Assembly (NCBI GenBank): GCA_049601975.1
Contig: JBMYRC010000023.1
Span: forward strand, 1 to 41,338
From: UBA6544 sp049601975
GTDB taxonomy: Bacteria > Pseudomonadota > Alphaproteobacteria > UBA8366
Length of the DNA: 41,338 nt
Direction: 5' to 3'
Shown here: positions 9,142 to 17,497 of the stretch, one piece after another
How the letters are laid out: each line of letters starts with the position of its first letter
How positions within the stretch are numbered: position 1 is the first letter of the stretch
Notes under the pieces: generated by a model
Database searches by the model: none
Seen by the model: the letters and a program-made list of their open reading frames with translations, nothing else
Told to the model about the DNA's origin: nothing
Position numbers and translations under genes: made by a program

Positions 9142-9179
9142 CCCGGCCCGCGGTCAAACGGCAACCAAAGAACACAAAA

Positions 9180-10766
9180 ATGGCGAACGGAAACGATCTC
9201 ACGATGCAGGCCAAAGCTTGGCCCTTCGAAGAAGCACGCAAGGTATTAAAGCGCATCAGCGGCAAGACACCCGACAAAGGCTACGTCCTGTTCCAGACGG
9301 GTTACGGCCCGTCCGGCCTGCCCCACATCGGCACTTTCGGAGAAGTCCTGCGCACCAGCATGGTCAGACGCGCCTTCCACGAGATGTCGGACATCCCGAC
9401 TAAACTGTTTGCATTTTCCGATGACATGGATGGATTCCGCAGCGTCCCGGAGAATATCCCCGAACAGGAAATGATGACCGAGAACCTGGGTAAACCGCTG
9501 ACCTCTGTCCCAGACCCGTTCGGCACGCATAACAGTTTCGGCGAACACAACAATGCGCGCCTGCAAGTTTTTCTGGATGAATTCGGTTTCGACTATGAAT
9601 TCGTCAGCGCCACCGATTGCTATACGTCGGGATGGTTCGACGACGCCTTGATGCAATTGCTGCGGCACTACGACGACGTCATGGGAATCATGTTGCCCTC
9701 TCTCGGCGAGGTACGGCAAAAAACCTATAGCCCATTTCTGCCGCTCTGCCCGAAGACAGGCCGCGTGCTGCAAGTCCCGGTGCTTGAGACCAATCCGGAA
9801 GCCGGCACCATCGTCTATCAGGACGAGGACGGCGAGAAGATGGAGACGCCGGTCACCGGCGGGCGCTGTAAGATTCAGTGGAAGCCAGACTGGGCCATGC
9901 GCTGGTATGCGCTCGGTGTCGATTATGAGATGTCGGGCAAGGATTTAATCGATTCGGTCCGTCTCTCGGGCCGCATTTGCCGCGCCCTCGGCGGCCGCCC
10001 TCCGGAGAGCTATACCTACGAGTTATTCCTCGACGAGAACGGAGAGAAGATTTCGAAGTCGCGCGGCAACGGGCTGACCATCGATGAATGGCTAACCTAT
10101 GCACCAAACGACAGTCTCTCTCTGTTCATGTACCAGAAGCCCCACGCGGCGAAACGGCTGCATTTCGACGTCATTCCGAAAACCGTCGACGAATACCTAA
10201 CTTTCCTGCGGAAGTATGACGGTGAAGAAGAAGCCAAGCGCCTCGTTAATCCGGCCTGGCATATTCATGGCGGCACACCGCCGGTGGAGGACGTGCCGGT
10301 GAGTTTCGGCTTACTCCTCAATCTCGCGAGCGTCTGCAACACAGAAGACAAATCCGTCCTATGGGGCTTCATCACACGCTATGCCTCGGAGGCGACACCC
10401 GAGAAGGATCGCATCCTAGACGAGTTGGTCGGACGCGCGATTAATTACTATCGGGATTTCGTAAAGCCATCGAAAAAGTACCGTGCCCCATCTGTAGCGG
10501 AACAGTCGGCAATGGCCGACCTCCTCACCGCGTTCGAGAAACTACCAGGCAACGCTACCGCCGAAGATATCCAGAACGAGGTTTATGCGATCGGCAAGGC
10601 ACATGAATTCGAAAACCTGCGCGATTGGTTCAAGGCACTGTACGAAATTCTACTGGGTCAGGAGCAGGGCCCGCGGATGGGCTCGTTCGTGGCGCTGTTC
10701 GGATTGGACGAGACCCGAGACCTGATCCGCCGCGCCTTGGCCGGAGAAGATTTAAACGCGGCGTAA
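9180..10766 (+). CDS. lysS: Lysyl-tRNA synthetase, class I
   Basis: Class I lysyl-tRNA synthetase, the Rossmann-fold type common in archaea and found in a minority of bacteria including several alphaproteobacteria. It charges tRNA-Lys with lysine. The HIGH-type signature is PHIGT (residues 48-52). The KMSKS-type signature is KISKS in DENGEKISKSRGNG. The C-terminal part is the helical anticodon-binding domain. The start at 9180 gives 528 aa; an upstream GTG at 9138 is open but overlaps the likely -10 box. No strong ribosome site is visible before 9180. No class II LysRS is seen here, and the same window carries a tRNA-Lys(CTT) gene. Confidence 0.95.
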   Translation: MANGNDLTMQAKAWPFEEARKVLKRISGKTPDKGYVLFQTGYGPSGLPHIGTFGEVLRTSMVRRAFHEMSDIPTKLFAFSDDMDGFRSVPENIPEQEMMTENLGKPLTSVPDPFGTHNSFGEHNNARLQVFLDEFGFDYEFVSATDCYTSGWFDDALMQLLRHYDDVMGIMLPSLGEVRQKTYSPFLPLCPKTGRVLQVPVLETNPEAGTIVYQDEDGEKMETPVTGGRCKIQWKPDWAMRWYALGVDYEMSGKDLIDSVRLSGRICRALGGRPPESYTYELFLDENGEKISKSRGNGLTIDEWLTYAPNDSLSLFMYQKPHAAKRLHFDVIPKTVDEYLTFLRKYDGEEEAKRLVNPAWHIHGGTPPVEDVPVSFGLLLNLASVCNTEDKSVLWGFITRYASEATPEKDRILDELVGRAINYYRDFVKPSKKYRAPSVAEQSAMADLLTAFEKLPGNATAEDIQNEVYAIGKAHEFENLRDWFKALYEILLGQEQGPRMGSFVALFGLDETRDLIRRALAGEDLNAA

Positions 10767-10870
10767 AGCCTCTCGTTTCCCGGAAATGCGTCAGCGTTAT
10801 CCGGGATCCAGCAGGCAGGTAATACCGAGAGCGCCGGACCCCGGCTCGCTGCGCGTCCTGGGAACGAATT

Positions 10871-11800
10871 TCACTCCGCCGCGCAGTCCCGAATTTGTGT
10901 CCGATATAGAATTCGGCGGCTTGAGCCCGGAAACGCATCGCGGCGTATCATAACGCTGCGATTATCCCAGATCACCAAATCACCAGCTTTCCATTCATGA
11001 TGATAGGCTCGCTTGCCGATGCGGTTGATGTATTTCCAAATCGTGTCGAGCAAGGCTTCCGATTCCTCCAACCACATGTCTTGGACGCAAGTATTTTGCC
11101 GCCGCCCCACATAGAGCGCCTTTCGCTCGGTCTCCGGATGGGTCAGCACGGCGGGATGCCAAGGGCCCGGCAGTTTCCGCACATCGAAGGTCCCTTTAGC
11201 CTTCACCCGATCCAATGTCACACCGCAACCTTCGCGCAAATAGCCATCCAGCGTATAGGCGGTATCGTGTTTGATGGAGATATCTTTAATCTGCGCCTTC
11301 AACTCCGGACGCAATCTCATGTAAGCCCGGTACATGTTCAGAAAACCTGTCCGGCCTTCGCCCTTCGGCACTTCGACGGCGTAGAGGCAACTCGCTTTCG
11401 GCGGCGACGGTAGATAGGACATGTCCGTATGCCAGGCGAGCTCCCGGGCACCGAGCGAGCCGATCCGCTCGCCCTTTTCCATTACATTGGAGATCACGAA
11501 CAGTTCCGGATATTCCTCGACGAAGGTGCGCCCATTGTCCATCACCGGCGCTCTATGTAAATCACCGAAACGGGCGCTGAAGGCGATGATCTCATTCGGG
11601 CCGAGTTTTTGACCACGAAACACTAGAACACCATGTTTCAACCACTCACGACGGATCAGCTCGAAGCCTGGTTTAGCGAGCCTTGTCGAAAGATCGATTC
11701 CACTGACTTCAACACCGATGTTTTTGGACAGCGGTGTGAACAACAGGCCCGTCTTCCGCAGCAGCTCTGCATCCGTCCATTCGGAAAAATCCGCCGCCAT
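10871..11800 (-). CDS. TauD/TfdA-family dioxygenase homologue lacking the distal iron His
   Basis: A 309-aa member of the Fe(II)/2-oxoglutarate TauD/TfdA family. It keeps the first two metal ligands in WHTD (His124, Asp126), the HPETERKALYVG segment, and the arginine of RRILYRTQIR that binds 2-oxoglutarate. Family members have His in the DNRxxMHRRDAF motif as the third iron ligand. Here the motif reads DNRSVMIRRDAF, with Ile285 (codon ATA, 10946-10948). The HRTQ that usually follows is YRTQ. The start is the ATG at 11800, with AGGA nine bases upstream. It is last in a minus-strand row after the amidotransferase. It may be inactive, use a two-residue iron site, or do something other than hydroxylation; which one is not decidable here. 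Confidence 0.85.
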   Translation of the reverse strand: MAADFSEWTDAELLRKTGLLFTPLSKNIGVEVSGIDLSTRLAKPGFELIRREWLKHGVLVFRGQKLGPNEIIAFSARFGDLHRAPVMDNGRTFVEEYPELFVISNVMEKGERIGSLGARELAWHTDMSYLPSPPKASCLYAVEVPKGEGRTGFLNMYRAYMRLRPELKAQIKDISIKHDTAYTLDGYLREGCGVTLDRVKAKGTFDVRKLPGPWHPAVLTHPETERKALYVGRRQNTCVQDMWLEESEALLDTIWKYINRIGKRAYHHEWKAGDLVIWDNRSVMIRRDAFPGSSRRILYRTQIRDCAAE

Positions 11801-11879
11801 CGCGCTCGTCCTAAACCGCAATTCCCCTCAACCACGGTATAGACATAGCGGAGCACCGCGACTTGTTAAGGCGCACGGC

Positions 11880-12680
11880 TCAATTCGACGGTAGGAAATC
11901 CTCTTCATTGAAAGCGCCCGCGCACGCGGTGACGAAGCGCGACATGTCGATCTCCCGCCAGTCGCCAGTGTCAGAATCCAAGGGCTCGGAGAGGACCATG
12001 ACACCGGGTCCGGTTTCGTCCGGCTGCCCATTCAATGTGCTGTGGCCGATATAGAGGGTCGGCGCGCGATCGTCGCTCGCGTATCGGACCGCGTGAATAG
12101 ACTCGCCATCTGTCGCCGCCGCCGCCATCCGCAAAGGTTCGGTGATATCATGCGCCTTCATCACCGCCTCAACCCGTCCCACGGTGCGGCGGAAAGCACC
12201 GATCGGATCGTCTCTTAATCCATCGCCAAGCAATAATTGGAAGATCGTCTCACTATCGGTGGTGCCCATCCGCACGTTATAGAATTCCGTCGACACCAAT
12301 CCTTCCAGTTCCCGCCGGATGGATTCAAAACCACCGATCTGGCCGTTATGCATGAACATCCATTGACCGAACGCAAAGGGATGGCAGTTGCTGCGTTGGA
12401 TGGGGCCGAACGTCGCTGCCCGCACGTGGGCGAAGAACAGTGGCGTCTTTACTTGCCGTGCAATGCTGATCAGGTTTTGGTCGTTCCAGGCTGGCAGCAC
12501 GTCGCGAAAGACGCCAGGTTCCGGACGCTCGCCATACCAGCCGAGCCCACAGCCATCCGCATTGGTCGGCGTGATCGAATACCGGGCGCTTAAGCTTTGA
12601 TTGATCAGCGAGTTCTCCGGCGTCAACAGGAGCGTCTCGGGATAAATCGGCGGTCCAGAATAGGCTATCCATCGGCACAT
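11880..12680 (-). CDS. Class II glutamine amidotransferase (YafJ/EgtC-like)
   Basis: A 266-aa N-terminal-nucleophile amidotransferase. Cys2 in MCRWIAYSG becomes the N-terminal catalytic residue after Met removal. Other family motifs are NADGCGLGWYG, FFAHVRAAT, NCHPF, FMHNGQIGGF and GTTDSE. These match stand-alone class II amidotransferases related to YafJ, Dug3 and EgtC, which hydrolyse gamma-glutamyl bonds. Its neighbours, a glutathione-dependent dehydrogenase two genes upstream and a dioxygenase-like gene 79 bases downstream, are compatible with glutathione or gamma-glutamyl metabolism, but that is inference. No synthetase partner of the ergothioneine type is seen. Confidence 0.85.
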   Translation of the reverse strand: MCRWIAYSGPPIYPETLLLTPENSLINQSLSARYSITPTNADGCGLGWYGERPEPGVFRDVLPAWNDQNLISIARQVKTPLFFAHVRAATFGPIQRSNCHPFAFGQWMFMHNGQIGGFESIRRELEGLVSTEFYNVRMGTTDSETIFQLLLGDGLRDDPIGAFRRTVGRVEAVMKAHDITEPLRMAAAATDGESIHAVRYASDDRAPTLYIGHSTLNGQPDETGPGVMVLSEPLDSDTGDWREIDMSRFVTACAGAFNEEDFLPSN

Positions 12681-12735
12681 GACCGAAGGCTACGCTGCGC
12701 CGAACCGCCGCACAATTCGATTTTAACGCAGCGTC

Positions 12736-13497
12736 TTAGCTACGCGCGGCCTTCAAGGCGTCGGCGGCGCCCGCCAACATCAGGCGCATATCGTTCTGAA
12801 TCGTGGTCAGACGCCAGCCCTTGGCGAGATACTCCTTCGCCATGCCGCCGCTGCCGGTGTGAATGCACGGAATGACATCGTGCTTCACGGCGGCGACGTA
12901 GATCGCGTCGATGGCCGCGATCACTTTCGGGGCCCGCGCCATCCCGTCCGGCGATTCGCCCAGGCCAATCGCCAGATCGGACGGGCCGACATAGATTGCA
13001 TCGAGACCCGGCGTGGTGAGAATCTCGTCGAGATTATCGAGTGCTTCCTGCGTCTCGATCATCGCCAAGGTCGCAATATTCTTATTGGCCCAATCCTTGT
13101 ACTCCGGTGGATTGTCGAACGGAATGCGTACTGGGCCCCAACTGCGATTGCCCTCTGGCGAGTAACGGCAGGCACCGACGAAGGCTTCCGCTTCGGCGCG
13201 GTTGTTGACCATTGGGCAGACGATGCCGGTGGCGCCCGCATCCAGGAACTTCATGATCCAAACCGGGTCGTTCCACGGCACCCGACACAACGTGATCTTG
13301 CCGGTACTGGCCACGGCCTGAATCATCGTCATGGCTTGGCCGAGGTCGACCATGCCGTGCTGGCAATCGATGGTCACGGTATCCCAATCGGCCTTGGCCA
13401 TGGCTTCGGCGCTGACGGGCGAGTTGATCGCGAGCCAGGCGTTCACGGAGCTTTTGCCGTCGGCCCAGAACTTATTCAGTGAATATGGATCGGTCAT
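12736..13497 (-). CDS. HpcH/HpaI-type 2-oxoacid aldolase
   Basis: A 253-aa class II (metal-dependent) pyruvate aldolase of the HpcH/HpaI group. Family members cleave 4-hydroxy-2-oxoacids into pyruvate and an aldehyde. Supporting motifs are the substrate Arg in CRVPWND, the metal-binding Glu in AMIETQEAL, and GPSDLAIGLG with the second metal Asp. AGGA lies upstream of the ATG. It is 70 bases downstream of the formaldehyde dehydrogenase and 55 bases upstream of the amidotransferase, on the same strand. The specific aldehyde substrate is not predictable. Confidence 0.88.
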   Translation of the reverse strand: MTDPYSLNKFWADGKSSVNAWLAINSPVSAEAMAKADWDTVTIDCQHGMVDLGQAMTMIQAVASTGKITLCRVPWNDPVWIMKFLDAGATGIVCPMVNNRAEAEAFVGACRYSPEGNRSWGPVRIPFDNPPEYKDWANKNIATLAMIETQEALDNLDEILTTPGLDAIYVGPSDLAIGLGESPDGMARAPKVIAAIDAIYVAAVKHDVIPCIHTGSGGMAKEYLAKGWRLTTIQNDMRLMLAGAADALKAARS

Positions 13498-13567
13498 TTT
13501 CGAATCCTTTCGGTCAACGGCAACGGCGCGCCGGAATGACGCGCCGCTGCTGCTATTGACGGATAAT

Positions 13568-14677
13568 CTAGTAGGTCACGACGCTGCGGATACTCTCGCC
13601 CGCATGCATCAGATCGAATGCCTTATTGATATCGTCAAGCGGCATCGTGTGCGTAATCAGATCGTCGATGTTGATCTTGCCATCCATGTACCAGTCAACG
13701 ATCTTCGGCACGTCCGTGCGCCCCTTGGCCCCACCGAAAGCCGTGCCGCGCCAGGAGCGGCCGGTCACCAATTGGAACGGGCGGGTGGCGATCTCGGCAC
13801 CCGCAGGCGCCACACCGATGATGATGCTCTCGCCCCATCCTTTATGCGCGCATTCGAGCGCCGTGCGCATGACCTCGACATTGCCGATACATTCGAAACT
13901 GTAATCAGCTCCGCCCTTCGTCAGATCGACGAGATACGGCACCAGATCGCCTTCGACCTCGGTCGGGTTGACGAAATGGGTCATGCCAAATTTCTCGGCC
14001 ATGGGCTTTCGGCCTGGGTTGAGATCGACACCGACAATCATATCAGCGCCCGCGATCCGCAGCCCTTGGAGAACGTTCAGGCCGATGCCGCCAAGGCCGA
14101 AGACGACGCAGTTCGAGCCCGGCTCCACTTGGGCCGTGTTCATGACCGCGCCGAGACCCGTCGTGACACCGCAACCGATGTAACAGACCTTATCGAAAGG
14201 CGCGTCTTCGCGGATTTTCGCGACCGCGATTTCCGGCATCACGCTGTGATTGGCAAAGGTCGAAGTGCCCATGTAATGGAAAATCTTGTCCTTGCCGATG
14301 GAGAACCGGCTGGTACCGTCGGGCATAACGCCCTGGCCCTGGGTCTCGCGGATGGCTTGGCACAGATTGGTCTTACCGCTGGTGCAGTATTCGCATTGGC
14401 GGCATTCCGGCGTGTAGAGAGGGATGACGTGATCGCCCTTTTTGACGCTGGTCACGTTCTTGCCCACATCAACAACGATGCCCGCGCCCTCATGCCCCAG
14501 GATCGCTGGGAAAATGCCTTCCGGGTCGGCGCCCGAAAGCGTGAATTCGTCCGTGTGACAGATACCAGTGGCTTTCATTTCCACCAGGACCTCGCCTTCC
14601 CGTGGTCCGTCCAGCTCGACGGTTTCAATGGAAAGCGGCTCACCCGCTTTATGGGCGACGGCGGCACGTGTTTGCAT
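13568..14677 (-). CDS. adhC: S-(hydroxymethyl)glutathione dehydrogenase / class III alcohol dehydrogenase
   Basis: A 369-aa zinc dehydrogenase that oxidises S-hydroxymethylglutathione, the spontaneous adduct of formaldehyde and glutathione. It may also reduce S-nitrosoglutathione. The catalytic zinc Cys is in TGICHTDEFTLSG and the zinc His in GHEGAG. The structural zinc tetrad is CRQCEYC plus NLC. The catalytic site continues in IGCGVTTG, and the NAD Rossmann motif is GLGGIGL. The start at 14677 gives the family's usual length and has GGAGG just upstream. The first gene of the minus-strand row, it probably has its promoter in the gap shared with the lipocalin gene. It is commonly annotated frmA or adhC. 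Confidence 0.95.
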   Translation of the reverse strand: MQTRAAVAHKAGEPLSIETVELDGPREGEVLVEMKATGICHTDEFTLSGADPEGIFPAILGHEGAGIVVDVGKNVTSVKKGDHVIPLYTPECRQCEYCTSGKTNLCQAIRETQGQGVMPDGTSRFSIGKDKIFHYMGTSTFANHSVMPEIAVAKIREDAPFDKVCYIGCGVTTGLGAVMNTAQVEPGSNCVVFGLGGIGLNVLQGLRIAGADMIVGVDLNPGRKPMAEKFGMTHFVNPTEVEGDLVPYLVDLTKGGADYSFECIGNVEVMRTALECAHKGWGESIIIGVAPAGAEIATRPFQLVTGRSWRGTAFGGAKGRTDVPKIVDWYMDGKINIDDLITHTMPLDDINKAFDLMHAGESIRSVVTY

Positions 14678-14824
14678 GGAATTCCTCCCCGTAAGATCGT
14701 TCTTCGTTAATTGTGCGAACCCTCGCAAAGCCGACGGCAATTTTCAAGGTGAAGCTTCGATTTGACCCGCCGGATCGCCCGCCCATGGTTACTGATCGGA
14801 TAAATGAATAAAGGGAATGACGAG

Positions 14825-15271
14825 ATGGTCAGCAGGGAAGACATCATCGGGACATGGCTCATGGTCGACCGGGGCACCGACGATCCATCGGACGAGGCCG
14901 CATCTCTCTCGCGGTACGGCCCCGACCCGCAAGGATTGCTGATCATCTCCGCCGAAGGCTGGATGAACGCCGCCATCAGCTGGAGCAATCGCCCCGGCCT
15001 GACCGGCGATCCCGCCTGGCACACGGACGCGCCGGACGAAGACCGTCTGCGCGCTTATGATACGTACATCTCCTATGGCGGCAGATGGACGCTCGAGAAC
15101 GACACCTTCACAACCCAAGTCGACTTCGCCCTCAACCCAAGCTGGGTCGGTGGCGTGCAGGTGCGCGGTATGGAAACGCTGCCGAATGATGGACTGAAAC
15201 TGACTCTCGCGCGCGCCTGGCCGGACGGTAAGGTTGTGAACGCCTGGGTGCGCTGGCGGCGAGCGTGTTAA
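14825..15271 (+). CDS. Lipocalin-like domain protein
   Basis: A 148-aa protein with the N-terminal IIGTWLMVDRG and central GLLIISAEGWMNAAI pattern of the lipocalin-like family (a beta-barrel of about 140 residues). No signal peptide is seen. The ligand and role are unknown. Two starts are possible, 14804 and 14825; AAGGGA eight or nine bases before 14825 favours the shorter form. It is divergent from adhC and convergent with the CAP protein, overlapping its stop by four bases (TTAA, 15268-15271). Confidence 0.7.
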   Translation: MVSREDIIGTWLMVDRGTDDPSDEAASLSRYGPDPQGLLIISAEGWMNAAISWSNRPGLTGDPAWHTDAPDEDRLRAYDTYISYGGRWTLENDTFTTQVDFALNPSWVGGVQVRGMETLPNDGLKLTLARAWPDGKVVNAWVRWRRAC

Positions 15272-16161
15272 CGCCGCCCCATCGACATCGCCCAATAGTG
15301 GACGGCCTTCACCCGGCCGCGATCTTGCGGCAGGTAGGTGTAGCCTATGCCCATTTCCCGGATTTCCGGATTCAGCATGGCGCGACGGTGGCCGGGGGAA
15401 TCTTTCCAGCCTTCTACCGCTTCGGCTGGCGTCGGTTGACCCGCCGCGAGGTTTTCCAGAATCATTCGCCATCTGTATCCGGCGCGGCTGGCGCGCTCTC
15501 CATGGGTGCCACCATCCGGTGAGACATGGTCGAAATAATCGCGGGACGCCATGTCGTCCGCGTGATATTGCGCGGCAACGCTCAGACGCCGGTCGATACG
15601 CAACGGCCCCAATCCATGTCCGGACCGGAACGCGTTCACCCGGCGCAAAATTTCCCGCCGCCAATCGCCACGAAAGGCCCTTGAGGGTTCGGCCAGCGTC
15701 AGCACCCAGAAATGATCGAGGCGCTCGGTACTCCGCGACACCGGTTTAGCCGCATAACCAAGCCCTACATCGGCGAACCGCTTGTCCAATAGCTGCCGCC
15801 TCGTGGCTTTTTGAGAGGCCCACCGCGCTACGACGCCAAGCGGCGTGGGAAACCCGGCAGCCAATTTGACGAACATCCGTTTATAGGTATATCCGGCGCG
15901 GTTGAGGCGGGTCTCAAACTTGTCACCGTTCGGCAGATGGGTGTCGAGATAGTCGTGCCGCGCCATATCTCGCGCATGGGCGCGCGCCTCGACGGTCAAG
16001 CGCGGCTCCAAGCGAACTGGCGCCAAACCGTGCTGGCGACGGAGTGCATTTATCTCATCCAGGATCGCCAAACCAGCATCGGCCCGGACTTCGTCGGGCC
16101 CGCCAATACCCGCCAGAAAGACCACTCCGCATATACTCAATATATGTGCGAAGCGTCCCAT
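15268..16161 (-). CDS. Secreted protein with two CAP (SCP/PR1) domains
   Basis: A 297-aa exported protein. A signal peptide covers about residues 1-28 (hydrophobic ILSICGVVFLAGIGG, cleavage near VRADA). Two CAP domains follow, about residues 32-155 and 165-295. The second is complete, with YFDHVSPDG, ENLAAG, SPGHRRAMLNP and a C-terminal HYWAMSMG, so it keeps the His/Glu pocket of the family. The first is degenerate: DTHLPNG replaces the DHVSPDG type, VKLAAG replaces ENLAAG, and SPGHR is lost. The function of bacterial CAP proteins is mostly unknown. It starts nine bases after the mrp stop on the same strand, so the two are probably co-transcribed. Confidence 0.82.
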   Translation of the reverse strand: MGRFAHILSICGVVFLAGIGGPDEVRADAGLAILDEINALRRQHGLAPVRLEPRLTVEARAHARDMARHDYLDTHLPNGDKFETRLNRAGYTYKRMFVKLAAGFPTPLGVVARWASQKATRRQLLDKRFADVGLGYAAKPVSRSTERLDHFWVLTLAEPSRAFRGDWRREILRRVNAFRSGHGLGPLRIDRRLSVAAQYHADDMASRDYFDHVSPDGGTHGERASRAGYRWRMILENLAAGQPTPAEAVEGWKDSPGHRRAMLNPEIREMGIGYTYLPQDRGRVKAVHYWAMSMGRR

Positions 16162-16170
16162 TCTGCGGCC

Positions 16171-17325
16171 TTAGTCGATGACGATTTCAGGCATCGCCCG
16201 CGACGATGCCGATAGTTTCGCCCAGACCCGGTCCGCAATACCGCGATACACTTCCGCGTGATCACTCTCGGGCTGACTGACGACGATGGGCTGCCCGCTG
16301 TCCGAAGTTGTGCGGATGTCGATATCCAACGGGATCTCGCCGAGAAACTCCACGCCGAGGCGATCCGCTTCTTCATGCGCTCCGCCGTGGCTGAAGATAT
16401 GCGATTCGTGGCCGCAATTCGGACACCTAAAATAGCTCATGTTTTCGATAATCCCCAAAACCGGCACATCTACCTTGCGGAACATGTTCAACCCTTTCCG
16501 GGCATCGAGCAAAGCGATGTCCTGGGGCGTCGAGACAATGACCGCGCCGGCTAATGGTACTTGTTGGGCCATGGTCAATTGCGCATCCCCAGTGCCGGGA
16601 GGCATGTCGACGATCATGATATCGAGCTCACCCCAATTCACGTCCCGCAACATCTGTTGCAGGGCGCTCATCACCATCGGGCCCCGCCAAATCATCGGCG
16701 TGTCCTCGGCGACGAGGAATCCCATCGACATAACCTTGATGCCGTGACCGACCATCGGCTCCAATTTATCTCCGTCCGGACTGTCGGGGCGACCAGAGAC
16801 GCCCATCATGCGCGGCTGCGAGGGACCATAGATATCAGCATCGAGCATGCCGACGCGCAGTCCCATGGCCGCCAGGCCCAGCGCCAAGTTGATCGCAGTC
16901 GTGGATTTGCCGACGCCACCCTTGCCACTGGCAACCGCGACAATGTTCTTCACGCTCGGTGCCAATGGAGCGGCTTCCTGCTGCGCGCCTCCGCCATGGG
17001 AATGGTCGTCGCCATGATCGTGACCATGCTCGTGGGAATGCCCACCGCCACCTTGAGCCGGCCCAGCACCTTGCGCACGCTCCGCCGTCAAAACCACTGT
17101 CACCGATAAAACGCCGGTCACACCGCCTACCGCTGCTTCCGCCGCTTGGCGTAGCGGTTCCAGTTTCGGCCCCCGTTCGGGGTCGACCTCAATCGAAAAT
17201 CCGACATTGCCGTCCTTGACGACAAGTCCCGACACCATCCCGAGGGAGACGATGTCCGATCCCCTATCGGGGTCAGCAACCCCCTTCAGCGCTTCGAGGA
17301 CTTCATTTTCGGTAACTGCCGCCAT
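16171..17325 (-). CDS. mrp: Mrp/ApbC-type Fe-S cluster carrier ATPase
   Basis: A 384-aa P-loop scaffold/carrier that delivers Fe-S clusters to apo-proteins. An N-terminal MIP18/DUF59 domain (about residues 1-82, with DIVSLGMV) is joined by a His-rich linker to the Mrp ATPase. The linker has seven His between residues 96 and 110. The P-loop is SGKGGVGKST (about 133-142) and the cluster-binding pair is CPNC in FRCPNCGHE. Switch motifs DADIYGPSQPRMMG and DMPPGTGDAQLT are also present. The start at 17325 has GGGAG nine bases upstream; the frame is open to 17382 but family members start here. It is divergent from hflK. Clients could include the korAB, helicase or other Fe-S enzymes, but nothing in the sequence shows this. 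Confidence 0.94.
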   Translation of the reverse strand: MAAVTENEVLEALKGVADPDRGSDIVSLGMVSGLVVKDGNVGFSIEVDPERGPKLEPLRQAAEAAVGGVTGVLSVTVVLTAERAQGAGPAQGGGGHSHEHGHDHGDDHSHGGGAQQEAAPLAPSVKNIVAVASGKGGVGKSTTAINLALGLAAMGLRVGMLDADIYGPSQPRMMGVSGRPDSPDGDKLEPMVGHGIKVMSMGFLVAEDTPMIWRGPMVMSALQQMLRDVNWGELDIMIVDMPPGTGDAQLTMAQQVPLAGAVIVSTPQDIALLDARKGLNMFRKVDVPVLGIIENMSYFRCPNCGHESHIFSHGGAHEEADRLGVEFLGEIPLDIDIRTTSDSGQPIVVSQPESDHAEVYRGIADRVWAKLSASSRAMPEIVID

Positions 17326-17497
17326 GCTTGAAAACTCCCTGATACTGCCAATATGAAACGCTAGTGCATACAGTGCGCGCATTTAATTTTGCAGATGTGT
17401 CCCGGTACGCTCTCATATATAAAGCACGGGTCCGGTTGCCAACACCAGCCGGGTCCATAAACGTAGTCATGAATTCACAGGACGGGGTAGATTTCAC

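Noticed and set aside
9138..9179. An upstream GTG start for lysS at 9138.
   Set aside because: It overlaps the likely -10 box and adds residues not seen in the family; the ATG at 9180 is better.
10767..10870. CCCGG/CCGGG inverted repeats in the lysS/TauD convergent gap, as a terminator or mobile repeat.
   Set aside because: The spacing is irregular, there is no T-run, and no second copy of the unit is visible in the window.
13331..14710. A 459-codon open frame on the plus strand opposite the formaldehyde dehydrogenase and aldolase.
   Set aside because: It is a codon-bias shadow of adhC; it has no family motif and would span two convincing minus-strand genes.
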